From the NCBI GenBank assembly GCA_965153455.1, contig OZ234495.1:5084001-5148000 (forward strand): a stretch of DNA of 64,000 nucleotides, given 5' to 3'. The translations under genes were made by a program, and so were the position numbers. Source of the DNA: Sphagnum compactum (Eukaryota > Bryophyta > Sphagnopsida > Sphagnales). The notes beneath the pieces were generated by a model. The model searched no databases and was not told the origin of the DNA. It was given only the letters and a program-made list of their open reading frames with translations. Positions 24,457 through 35,230 of the stretch are shown one piece after another (positions within the stretch are counted from its first letter, which is position 1; the number at the start of each line of letters is the position of its first letter).

Positions 24457-25469
24457 TGCCTTTCTTCTTTCTTCTTCTCTTCCTTCCTACCTTCTCTGTC
24501 ACTCTCTCACAATGAGTCCCCTAGAGGATTGCAAACAAACGCTCTTGCCAATGAACAACAAGCGCCGCCGCCGCAGCAGAGCATTACGCATCTCTTCAAC
24601 CTCTCGAGAAAGAAAAAGCTTGCAAAAGTCTCAAAAAGTCTCAGAATAGATCAACAATCTCTAAAGCTCGAAGAGATTCTTCTCCTAGCACTTTCTGAGC
24701 CTCTTCCTTTCTTTCTGCTTCAGGGATCTCAAACAAACCTTCGGATTCCGCACCAAAAACCTTGAAAAAAGAGTTCTTCTAACCTTATCGACTGCACATA
24801 GTAATAAAGGGAACACCTCCAAGAGAAGAGAAATGCTTATATCGTAGAGAGACTGGTTTCAGAAGGAAATCCTCCTCTCAGCAGCAGAAGCTGTTAGCTC
24901 CGTGAATTACGAAAGAACGCTCAAGATTAGGCACAACGCAAATGTCGGCAAATGTCGGAGAAAAGTCTCCACCACAACACGCCACAGACCTTCAGAGCCG
25001 GCCACAAAAGAATCCGACGCCAGAAGCAACAGCAACTCCAGCAATTATCGTTGTTGGACTCCTAGAAAAAAGAAGAAGCTCAGTGCAGCATTGTCGTGAT
25101 TTCCGAATAACATAGATCCTCAGGAGTTACACACGAAAATCCTAGAAAACTCAAACAAAAGAAAAAAAAAAAACACGACAAAGACTAGGATCCCGGTGCT
25201 CAGAACAAGAAGCAAAAAGATGCCAAAAAAAAAAAATGATACAAAAACACTCTGCAACAAGTTGTAAATACCAGCTACTATTCTTTCTTCTGAAATCTAT
25301 CTGTAGAGCTTCTTGCTGTCCTTCTTCTACTCCTACCACGCTCTAGAACAAGCGCTGAATCCTACCCTACAGAAGCTCGATCTGCGAGAGCTCCGTCGCA
25401 GAAGCTTGTGCAAACAAGGGGAGAGTCTTCTTCTCCAAGCGAGAGAGACGGAGCTTGCAGAGAGCTCGT
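24457..25469. other. Leader and promoter region of the DUF1677 gene
   Basis: Pyrimidine-rich sequence (TTCTTC/TTCCTT runs on the plus strand) directly precedes the minus-strand start codon, which would give a purine-rich leader. Short frames here show no domain. No TATA element could be placed with confidence. Confidence 0.4.
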
Positions 25470-26266
25470 GTTGATACCCTCCGGTCACCAGTAGGCTACT
25501 GGTACTTGTCGGTTACCAGCGTCTCCGCGTATGATGCGTGCGGGTGAAAATTGTCTTTGTCCGCAGAATTAATGCTCATGGTTTTACCATCCGGATACCA
25601 ACGGATACGGGTACCTGCCTGTTACCGACTTCTCCGCGTCTGTGATTCTTCTTCATTGTTCCCAGAACGTAACGCTCGTGTTAGTACCCACCGGTTACCA
25701 AAGGGCCAAATGAATCCTGTCGGTTACCTGCGTCTCCGGTTATCAACTTGGTTCTTTCTTTTCCCCCAGAACGCCAGTAATACTACCCTCCGGTTATCAT
25801 ACGGTACTGTTACAGTATCCGGTACCGACTCCTGCCGGTATTAGTCTTCGGGTGTGATTTTCTTTTCCTTCTTCGAAGGATGCTCCTTTTATACCCGCCG
25901 GTCATCAATGGCACTGGTACCTATCCGTTACCGACTGACGTCTCACCCTGTTATTCTTAACGTAATTTTTTTTTTTCTTTTTGTCATTCGCACCCTGCTC
26001 GTGATAAGACCCGCCGGTCACCAGAGATACTGGTACCTGTCGGTTACTGACTCTCCAGGTACATATGAAATCGGCTAATTTTTGGTTTCATTCCCTAGAG
26101 TGCTCGTGTTATCACCCGCCGGTTACCTGTAGCAGCCGGTCCGTGTAGGCTACCTGCTTCCCCGGGTATTTTGGGGCCGGGTATTTCGTTTCATTTTCCC
26201 ATTATTACTCTCCGGTTACCAGTGGTACGGGTACCTGTCGGTTACCTACTTCTCCGGGTATAATCA
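25470..26266. repeat. Degenerate GC-rich minisatellite built on CCGGTTACC and GGTACC
   Basis: Seven to eight diverged units of about 100-115 bp. Each has ACCC[G/T]CCGGT[T/C]ACCA, then TACTGGTACCTGTCGGTTACC and a CTCCG.GTAT tail. Spacers carry T/C-rich tracts. GGTTACC and GGTACC are self-complementary or nearly so, so each unit contains small palindromes. Base composition is clearly richer in GC than the flanks. It lies about 1-1.8 kb upstream of the DUF1677 start codon. Confidence 0.85.
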
Positions 26267-26544
26267 TGTCAGTTTATGTTTTCCGTTTTCTTTTTCTTTT
26301 TTTTGGGGGGTGGGGAGTTCTTTTTCTTTTTTTTTGGGGGGGCGAAATCTCGATAATTAGCTTTTTTTATTTTAAAGTTTCAAAAAAGGGTTATTTTTGG
26401 AGGGGTGGGGGGGCCATTTGTCGCCAGATTTCAAAAAGAATTTCAGAAAATTTGCCAGACCAAGTACCCGAATATCATTCATTCTAAAATAGTTTAGCCA
26501 ACAATATAGAAGGAATGCTTGCTTACATGGGTTTTTCACCTCCA

Positions 26545-26620
26545 TAATTAATTTATAGCCAAATTTGGCTAAACCTTTTAATGGATGATTGCCAACTTAG
26601 CTTCCCTACAAAATTGTTTA
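26545..26620 (+). repeat. Copy of the palindrome-bearing dispersed repeat family
   Basis: Exact palindrome AGCCAAATTTGGCT at 26557-26570, followed by AACCTTTTAATGGATGATTG and CCAACTTAGC, then CTACAAAATTG. This is the fullest plus-orientation copy. Confidence 0.75.
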
Positions 26621-26741
26621 AAAAAAACACTGCTGAGTGAATTTTTTTAAAAAAAATTATTTTCCACTTAAATGGTGTGTATGTGTTTTTTATTGGGGGT
26701 TTTTTTTGTGGTTGTAGATTTTCCAGTTTTTTAGGGGGGAA

Positions 26742-26761
26742 GGGGGGGGGGGGGGGGGGGG
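26742..26761. repeat. G20 homopolymer
   Basis: Twenty consecutive G in a G-rich surrounding. Length is prone to sequencing error. Confidence 0.8.
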
Positions 26762-27907
26762 AGTTATGTGTGGGGAAATGGTTAAAGGGTAATGAATAAT
26801 AAGGCCAACAATTTTAAGTTTTCCCAAGTGGGAATGTCAAGTGAAAAAAAAAAACACCCCAAGTTCTTCTCCCACCCACCAACTCACCCACCCACAACTT
26901 TGCTACAAATATAGAGCACCGTAGGTATGGCTTTCTTCTCCCCCACGGTTTTAGCCTGGCACAATTTGTTGCTTGCGATTGTCTTTTTGTCCATTCAATA
27001 AACCTTGAAGCTTAGGTGGTATCATTCCTTCTTATCTCCAAAAGAGAAAATTCATATTTTACACGGTACTATTATTTTTATTGTCTACAAATCTAGGCAT
27101 AAAATTTTTTTTAATAATAATACAAGATAAACGTAAAAATATTACATAATATAAATATTATTTTTTAAAATATATATTTTTTATATTTTAAAAAAGCTTT
27201 GGGGGGGTTATGGTTGAACTAAACGCACCCACACAAATAATGTTTGAAATTTTGGGATTGAAGACATGGGAAAATTTGGAAATTTGCATTTTTTTTTTAA
27301 TACATAAAGAGGAGCACAAAAGGGGCAAAGAAGATTGACCCAGCGAAAAAAAAGGGCCAAAGACTTGAACCCTAACATTTGGCAATGGCTTATTAAATTT
27401 TTTTTAAAAAAACACTTTCGTTGTTGTACCGATATTTTATGCTTCCTTGTCACGTGATTGTATTTTTGCTTTCGTTTTCACGATTTTTTTTTATAGTCTT
27501 AGTTATGTGACAAGTAATCCGGTCTTTACGGAATGAAGCGCTCTCGTATAAGCCCACATCCGACCAATGTGGCCACCACAATTGACACCTCATTTCATTC
27601 GTGGTCGTCGATTTGTGGGTGCCTTTCTTTTTTGTTATTTGTGCAATAGAGGTGGAATCGCCACTTTGGTCATAAGAAAAGATGTGCGGAAACCTAGGTA
27701 GCTTTTCCGAGTTGGTGGCGGAAACAATGGCCGACAACCATCACCAATTTTTGCCCAAAAAAAATGTGACACATTTTGGTCCGTCTCTTTTCTTCCGAAG
27801 GAGCGGAAGTCATGCAATTTCCACCTTTTTTACACACTAGTTATTCATTCGGTTATGTTGTTGGGTTTGCCCAAATGGGTTGATCCGTTTCGATGATGCT
27901 TTTTTGG
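26762..27907. other. Intergenic AT-rich stretch
   Basis: No recognised gene. It includes a very AT-rich block at about 27.06-27.2 kb. Minus-strand frames at 27450-27817 have no domain. Confidence 0.4.
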
Positions 27908-28570
27908 CTATTGGGCTTCCAACATTGTACAGCATATAGCCAATATTCAACCATATAGATTCGTCGACTACAAGGGCTTCCATCATTCTACATCAAATAG
28001 CCAATATTCAACTAATAAAGATTCGGCTACACAGGCTTCCAACATTTTATATCACATAGCCAATATTCAACCATATAGATTTGGCTACACGGGCTTCCAT
28101 CATTCTACATCAAATAGCCAATATTCAACCAATAAAGATTCGGCTATACAGGCTTCCAACATTTTATGACACATAGCCAATATTCAACCAAATAGATTCG
28201 ACTACAACACGGGCTTCCATCATTCTACATCAAATAGCCAATATTCAACCAATAAAGATTCGGCTACACAGGCTTCCAACATTTTATATCACATAGCCAA
28301 TATTCAAACATTAAAGATTTGGCTAACACAGGCTTCCGACATTTTATATCACGTAGCCAATATTCAACCATATAGGTTTCGACTACAACAACATTGGCTT
28401 CCGTCATTCTACATCACATAGCCAATATTCAACCAATAAAGATTCGACTACATGGACTTCCAACATTTTATATCACATAGCCAATATTATATTCAACCAC
28501 AAAGATTCAACTACACGGGCTTCCAACACTCTACAGCGCATAGCCAATATTCAATCATAGCCAATAGCCA
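27908..28570 (+). repeat. Minisatellite of about 58-62 bp units with two-unit higher-order pattern
   Basis: Eleven occurrences of ATAGCCAATATTCAA, each followed by CATATAGATTCG-type or CAATAAAGATTCGG-type sequence, GACTAC/GGCTAC and GGGCTTCCA/CAGGCTTCCA. Units alternate between a CATCATTCTACATCAAA form and a CAACATTTTATATCACA form, giving a dimeric period near 120 bp through most of the array. Confidence 0.9.
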
Positions 28571-28591
28571 AACACAAGTTTGATTCTACTA

Positions 28592-28808
28592 TCTCCTCTG
28601 TCAGTGGTATCTGCAAAGTAATGAAATTTTCATTCAGTATGAAATGCTGAAACCCAGCATTTAAAGCACAAGGTTCGAGAGTATTTATAGTAGCTGTAGA
28701 GGTAGGAGCAGTGAAAATAAATATACGTAGTAGCAGCAGCAGTGGAGGTGCTTAGGAGAAAAGAAAGAGGAGATAAAACTTCAGTTTACCACCAAAATTG
28801 GTGGAAAA
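28592..28808 (+). repeat. Dispersed repeat, second copy (inverted relative to 10.8 kb)
   Basis: Reverse-complement match to 10838-11027. The stretch GAAAGAGGAGATAAAACTTC, then AGTTTACCACCAAAA near its end also resembles the unit of the 56-kb array. The copy immediately abuts the minisatellite ending at about 28570. Confidence 0.75.
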
Positions 28809-31800
28809 GCTAGTTTGGGTCCCAGTTATTTCCTTCCTTTTGTAAAATCTCGTTCCCAGATAAGCACTTGATGCCCTATTATGCCGTTCTCACCCCCCCT
28901 AATCGCCTGACTTTACAGATAACTTTAATATACACACAGAAGAAATTTGTTTGAGTGCTTTTTACGATTGTTGTGTGCCAGACTTTGTTGTCACCCATTA
29001 TTATGTTTTTGGTTGCTTCTCAAACTTTCATTCCCTTTTTTGTCCAATTCGAAGGGTTTGCTGAAGTACTTGGTGAAGCTTTGAATGTAAATTTTTAAAT
29101 TCATGTAGGAAGAAGTACTTGAAAAATTTTGGAATGTTTTTTTTTTTTTTTTTTTTGTCAGTGTTATTTTTGCTTTTCAATTTTGTGATGTTGCTCTGGT
29201 CGTGATAGATAGTTCAAAAGCCTATTTAGCCAAATTTGGCAATACTCAAAATATGAAAGTATAAAGTTTTTTAAGCACCCCTTTCACATTGTATGCAATT
29301 GTGGTGAACTTTTGTGACTTTTTTTCAAAACAAAAGGAAATTTTTAACAGAATTTTCTTTTTTCAAAACATGTTTCTCCCAAAATAATGGCAAAATTTTG
29401 ATTTCTAAAATCAGATGATAATTCAACTCGTGTTATATTCCAAAGTTTAAGTTTGGTGTGCCAATTCCCACCTTTATACAAATGAATTCAATTATTTTAA
29501 AAATAAGCTTAAATAAACTTATCAAAAAATTATCTTGCATAGTTGTCTTGTATTTTTATCTATTAGTTTTTTTTATTTGAAATACGAAAAGCTACTAATT
29601 AGTTATGAAATTATAATATTAACACTTAATGTCACATGAACAACATTAATTAATTTAAATTTCATTTGTCACATTACTCATTCCCAATTTAAATTCCTAC
29701 CCCAATATTGTGAACTTTAATTATTATATTCAATCCTTTATTTGATTTAATCGCATTAATGTAAAACTTTTAATCGATCTTTTTATATCTTAACACCAAC
29801 ATCACCCTAAGTTTATTTCACACTTCCATTGCAAGCTAATCCCACCACCTTAACATTTGTTTCCCCTTCCAATGAAACCTTGCATGGATGTTACAAACAA
29901 AAACATCTCTCAATATGCAAAAAATTTGAAGTATCCTCAAAGGTCCTCCTACAATGTTGTCAACCTTTTTCTTTTTCATTTGAAGCTCATTTTGCTAGTA
30001 CATTTTTTAAAACCAAGTTTTAAAACCTTAATCTATTAATGGAATCTTGCTTCTCTATTGCCTTTTTTCTTTCTTTTATCCCTCCTATCCCTTCAAGTTG
30101 CCCATTAAGTGTATAAGAAGCATTCAAAACCATGTGTGAAAGCATCTAGAACAAATTATAATTCAAATCTTGTGTATTTGAAATTTTGACAACTTGTATT
30201 TACTCCCCCCACAACATAATATCCATCACCTGATTATTATTTAACTATGATATGGCATAAGCATGATCTATTTAAACTAGTTGATGATTTAAAATCCATC
30301 AATTCATTTTCCCCAAAACCCATAGTAATCAAAATAAATCTTCACAACTCTTATCCTCAATGTTCATACAAAAATATTCAATTAATGATTGGTTAAATCT
30401 ATTTATCCATTGATTATGAACCAAGATCCAAGAGTCTATACTTCAATTATAGATAAATGTCAATTCTAGTAGTCTATACTTCATTGACTCTATTAGTTGG
30501 TTTTTGGCCCATAGTTGGTTTGTGGCAAACCTACCTTACCTCAAATCATAGTTGCATGTGAGAAAACATGTTGTCAAATTGGTGCCAAGGTTTCAATTTT
30601 GTGAACTAGGCTTGTGGATTTAGCCAAAATTTGGCTAAAGTTCAGGGAGGAAAGTAAACTTTTTTTGGAACATCCATATGCTAGAACTTATTGACTAAAT
30701 GAAATTTTAAAAATAATTCCTATAAATATGATGACTTTGAGCCATTTTTTCAAAAACCATCTTATGATATCTTTTCATGATGTTATGATTTCATTTAACA
30801 TTTGGTTTTTGGATAATTAAAAAGTGATGAATGATTCCATTGAAAGTGTTCTTTTTGCTAGGGAATTTTTTTTTGTTGGTAAATGTCTTTCCAAACTGGT
30901 GAAAGATAAGCATTTTTTGTGTTCACTAGTTGCTAACTTTTGAATTCAGAAAAATAAATTTTAATATGTTAATTATACATGAAGTTATAATAGGTAGCCA
31001 AAATTATAAAAACATGGTTAAATTTTTTTATTTTCATATTGTGTTTACAGCCAAATTGGTTAAATTTTCTTATGGATGATCACCACTTCATCTACATCAC
31101 AAAATTGGGAAGAAAAACATTAATCTCACAATTGATTGTTGTTTAATTTTGTGCAAATATTTTTGTTATGACTTTTATCACGTATTTTGGAATGCTTAGA
31201 ACCTAATACATTTTTTCCAATTTTTTGATGTAGGATCAATTGCCAAGCATCCCAATAAGGATTTAACATTAACTAATGATAAGTAATGTTAAACATGTCC
31301 AAATGGTATAATCCAATTTTAGTTTGGTTCGTTGTGTAGGTGGCAAAAAACTTGAGTGACTAGATACAAATATGGCAAAGACTCAGTAATATAGTTTAAA
31401 ATGGTTTAAATGGAAATATCTACTTTTTGTATATACTTTATCTTACTTTGACCTTTAAATTATTTACATGGATATGGGGTGTAATAAAATCCTTCCACGA
31501 CCTCTAAGTGTCAAGGAAATTTTCATTTGCCTAAAATATTAGGAGGAAAAAACTAACTACTTAGGAAATCACACATTGAATTTTCCAATTAATTCTTTGG
31601 TTGTTTTTGCCATTTAGCAAACAAAACAAATGTCAAACATCCAAGGTTGCATCAAAAAACATAAAATAAAATCAAAGGGGTTAGGTTCATACACATGCAT
31701 CTAGGTTTGCATCAAAAAATAAATCTAAAACAATTTTGCTATACATCAAAAAATGTGCAATCAACAATTGTAATTTATGGAAGCGCTATACTAATTCTAC

Positions 31801-32255
31801 CATACACTAAACAACAAATTTGCATCCAAGTCTAAATCAAAAAAAATTTGAAATCCAACTTTGCCATACACCAATAAGGTGCCTTTGACATTTAGCAAAT
31901 AATAAAAACATGCAACTATAGGAAACTCCTAAATCCAATTACATTGAATGAAAAAATTCTAAGGGGCTAGAGGCACTTACATTTACATTCAACCTTCACC
32001 AATTGTATTATATGTGCAAATTTTGCTTGTGTAACAAGTAGCATACCACTTATTGATGATGGGCAGACTTCACCCCAATGAGCCCATGTTTTCTCACCAT
32101 TTAGAACAAAGATAAGATGTTCAATGTATATGTGTTGTAGTTTGTCACCCATTTCATATGGATTTGTTGATGGCCCCCCTTGTCATTGCATCCATGAAAG
32201 GACCAAAATTCATTACCTTAGCAAAAAGAAGCAATGTTAGAATACACATTATATT
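28809..32255. other. AT-rich intergenic stretch
   Basis: No recognised gene and no intact element. It holds partial copies of the palindrome-bearing repeat at 29222-29240 and 30617-30640 and a fuller one at 31040-31115. Frames at 29829-30039 have no domain. Confidence 0.45.
31040..31120 (+). repeat. Copy of the palindrome-bearing dispersed repeat family
   Basis: ACAGCCAAATTGGTTAAATT (palindrome decayed), then TTCTTATGGATGATCACCAC, then CATCTACATCACAAAATTGG. Matches the 26.5-kb copy in order and spacing. Confidence 0.7.
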
Positions 32256-32408
32256 CACTACTCAAAATGTGGGTGCAGTTCATTAGTCCTTGTTCACTAG
32301 ACCAGTGAATTCACTGCTTCTTCATTGGTCCCCGTTCACTACAACCAGTGAATTCATTAAAAATCCAGTGAAATCACTTGGTGTATAAGGACACCTTTTG
32401 TTGTAGTG
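32256..32408 (+). mobile_element. CACTA-type MITE, 153 bp, with ATT target duplication
   Basis: The left end is CACTACTCAAAATGTGGGTG and the right end is ACACCTTTTGTTGTAGTG. The termini CACTAC/GTAGTG and about 18 bp of imperfect inverted similarity fit the CACTA (En/Spm) superfamily. The flanking ATT at 32253-32255 and 32409-32411 is the 3-bp target duplication expected for that superfamily. Internal AGTGAATTCACT palindromes resemble subterminal transposase-binding repeats. There is no coding capacity. A related, expanded copy in opposite orientation is at 41163-41641. Confidence 0.85.
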
Positions 32409-32949
32409 ATTATTGACCTTGCTAAACCTTCACTAGCATCGTGATGAAGTCACAAATTAAAATATTTCTTTTCTAAGCAAATCTCAAGAAGGATTGCATA
32501 ATCTTCATTAAAGCAAGACAAATGCAAGTCTTGGTAATAAATGTATGTTAAAGAAAAACCCAAGTTTGTTGGCTAATAACATGATACATCACACAAAACC
32601 ACAAAAACATATTAGAAAAGTGAAGAACACCATGAACATTTGTACCCAGACAAATAATAGCTTAGTTATTTTGTAACCAACAACATTTAGAAGGATCTAC
32701 AAATGAAATTTAATAGTTGGTCATCAAATTTAGCATTTTCAAATCAAACACTACTACACAAATAAGTTTATTTGATTAGAAAATCTATTAAAACATGACC
32801 AAATTTGGACATCTATTAAAAGACCATCCTATCAATCCAAACAAATTGATTTAGACCTATTTGAAATGACAAGGTGGTTTTTTTGACAAGGTTGGTCAAA
32901 ATTTTACCTAACTTAAAACCATTTATTTTCTAGATGATTATTATTTTCA

Positions 32950-33640
32950 AATTGTAAGTAAGTAAGTAGGTAGGTAGGCAAGTAGTAAATAGGTCTAGGT
33001 AGGTCATAACAAGTATATTGTAAGTGGTTGCTTAATTTAGCCTACTGACCTAAACTAGCAAGTACCTGACTTAGCCTACCAAGCTACCTTAGTCTAACCT
33101 ACTTACTTTAGCCCCTTAAGTATGCACATAGGTTACAAGAATAAAAAATTGAATTCCTCACTTGCGAAAGGATAAACCAAGTATTGATCATGGATTACAC
33201 CATTAAAAAGTTACTATTTTTTATCAAAATTTTAATTTCACATCATTACTTATGTAAGTAAGTAAAAAAGGTTAAATAATTAGTAGGTATGTTGTAAGAT
33301 GGTAAATAGGTAAAGGAGATAAGTATTTAAGTTGTAGGAGGTAGGAGGAAATGGGTAGGTAGATAGGTAGGAAATTAAAAAAGGAGATAAGTAGGTAGGT
33401 AGGTCGATGGTTGGGTAGATAGGTAGATAAGTAGGTAGGACATAGGAGATATGTAGGTTGGATCATAGGTAGTTGGTAGGTTTGGATGGTTAGGTGGCTA
33501 GGTATGTTCATAGGAAATAAAAGGTAGGTAGGATGTAGGATGGTAAATAAGTAGGTAGCTAGGTAGTAGGAGGTAGGAGGTTGGTGGATTGTAGAATGAT
33601 TAGTAGGTAGATAGGTATGTAAATATGCTTAGGATACCTA
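32950..33640 (+). repeat. Degenerate (GTAG/GTAA) tetranucleotide repeat region
   Basis: Clusters of TAGG/TAAG tetranucleotides at 32955-33010 and 33250-33640, with AAGTAGGTAGGTAGG runs interrupted by AGGAGG. The minus-strand frame over it is a Tyr/Leu/Pro low-complexity artefact. Confidence 0.85.
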
Positions 33641-34843
33641 GCTAGTTTTGATAATAACTAATTTTACTTATTAATTAACATATGATGTTTGATTTGATTA
33701 GTAAGCCATTCACTGTCTTCACCAAGGATGTCATTTTTCCTTATTCAACTTGACTAGATGTCCCACTTAATTTGAATTTAGTGACCATTTTGATTAAGGT
33801 GGTCAATTTTTTGTTCAATTTGAATGAATGTCCAATTTGATAGATGGTCAAATAAATCATTCAAATCAAGTTCACTAATGAAAAAATATACATATAATTT
33901 AACTTTCAAACCTTTAATCAAAATGTACATACCCATTCGTCGAAAAGGATTAATTAACTTGGGCTAATTGAAAAAACTATGTTTGTAATACAAAAATTCA
34001 ACATGTCCAAATGAAATTCAAAATTTGCCAATAAAATTCAACCTCTACTTATCAAATCCAACATTTGCAAATCAAATTTAACATTTTGAAATTGATTTTA
34101 AATTTAACATATCCATAAACAATCCAAGAAAATTCTATCAAGTTACATTCAAGTTTTACCATTTCACAAACAACTCAAGACAAAATCAATGCATTCATTC
34201 AAATTTCTTCCTATACCATTAAATAAACAATTAAAAAAAGATTTATAATTGTATTCAAGTTTTTTCCCTGAGAAAAAAACTTTTTGTGTTTGTAATTCAT
34301 GTAATGCAAAGTTCAAATATACAACATAGGAAACAAAACAAGTTAGTAGGTTAAGTTTTTGCAATTTTAATTGAATTTGAATTAGCAAGCAATGAATGGT
34401 ATTTTGCCATGATTCTTTTGCGAGGCTTCAATATGGACATCCATTTGGTTTTCACACTCTTAACAATTTTGTTCCCTTTCCAAGTATCCAAGATTTAGTT
34501 AATTTTCAAAATTTCATATGTTGTTTCAATGAATGGTTGAACTAGCCATACATGTTCAACCTAGGGAGGTAATTACTTCCATTTTTTTTAAAAATGATGT
34601 GTAAAAAAATGTAGGGTGCAACTTAAAGAGAAATTTTAATTTTATAATTCACTTGAATGCAAATGGGTGCCCATAATTGGATTATGAAAATATACCTAAA
34701 AAATATTTTAAATATTTTCAATTTTAAATTTAAAAAGTCATTTAATTTCATGTGCTTCACAAAATAAACAAAGAATAATCTCTTTAAGTGTTCATCATGA
34801 ACATTTCATTTTGTGCAATGAAGGTTAAATCTACCAATGATTA

Positions 34844-35230
34844 CAGAACTAAGTTGGTTTTATGAACAACATAATGAACACCCATGGAAACGATGCTCAA
34901 GAATTCTTGATTTGTGTGGTAATACTTGTTTTTATACTTTGAACCACATTCATCTCTTCAATTTTGAAGCATAAATTTTTTTTGAACATATCTTCCATGG
35001 TCAACACCCCACCCTTCAACAATGCATTCAAAATCATTTTGGTGAAATTGTTAGAACCCGATCCATCAACAACCTTGTCAACAAATACCAAAATAAATAC
35101 CTTAATCTAGCAATCAACCACATATGCATGCACACAAATCCAAGACCCATTGTGGTTGAAAGCATCCTTGGGTGGTACCACTAGGAACATCACCACCTTG
35201 ATTTTCCTAGACCCATCGAACTTTGAAAAA
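34844..35230 (-). pseudogene. hAT-like transposase central fragment, decayed
   Basis: Minus-strand reading gives FDGSRKIKVVMFLVVPPKDAF, then NGSWICVHAYVVDC, a TAG stop, IKVFILVFVDKVVDGSGSNN, FTKMILNALLKGG and VQSIKTSITTQIKN. After a frameshift it continues MGVHYVVHKTNLV. The last block corresponds to the GVHC.AHR.NL motif of plant hAT-like transposase proteins (RNase H-like catalytic region and insertion), and the VDGVGANNLTKVI-type block precedes it in that family. The TAG sits where Trp is usual. The decayed frame shows an old element. Termini were not found. Confidence 0.65.

Noticed and set aside
27908-28570. CRISPR-like array
   Set aside because: Units are contiguous diverged repeats without unique spacers, in a eukaryotic context.
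33272-33511. Tyr/Leu/Pro-rich minus-strand frame
   Set aside because: Product of the GTAG tetranucleotide repeat.
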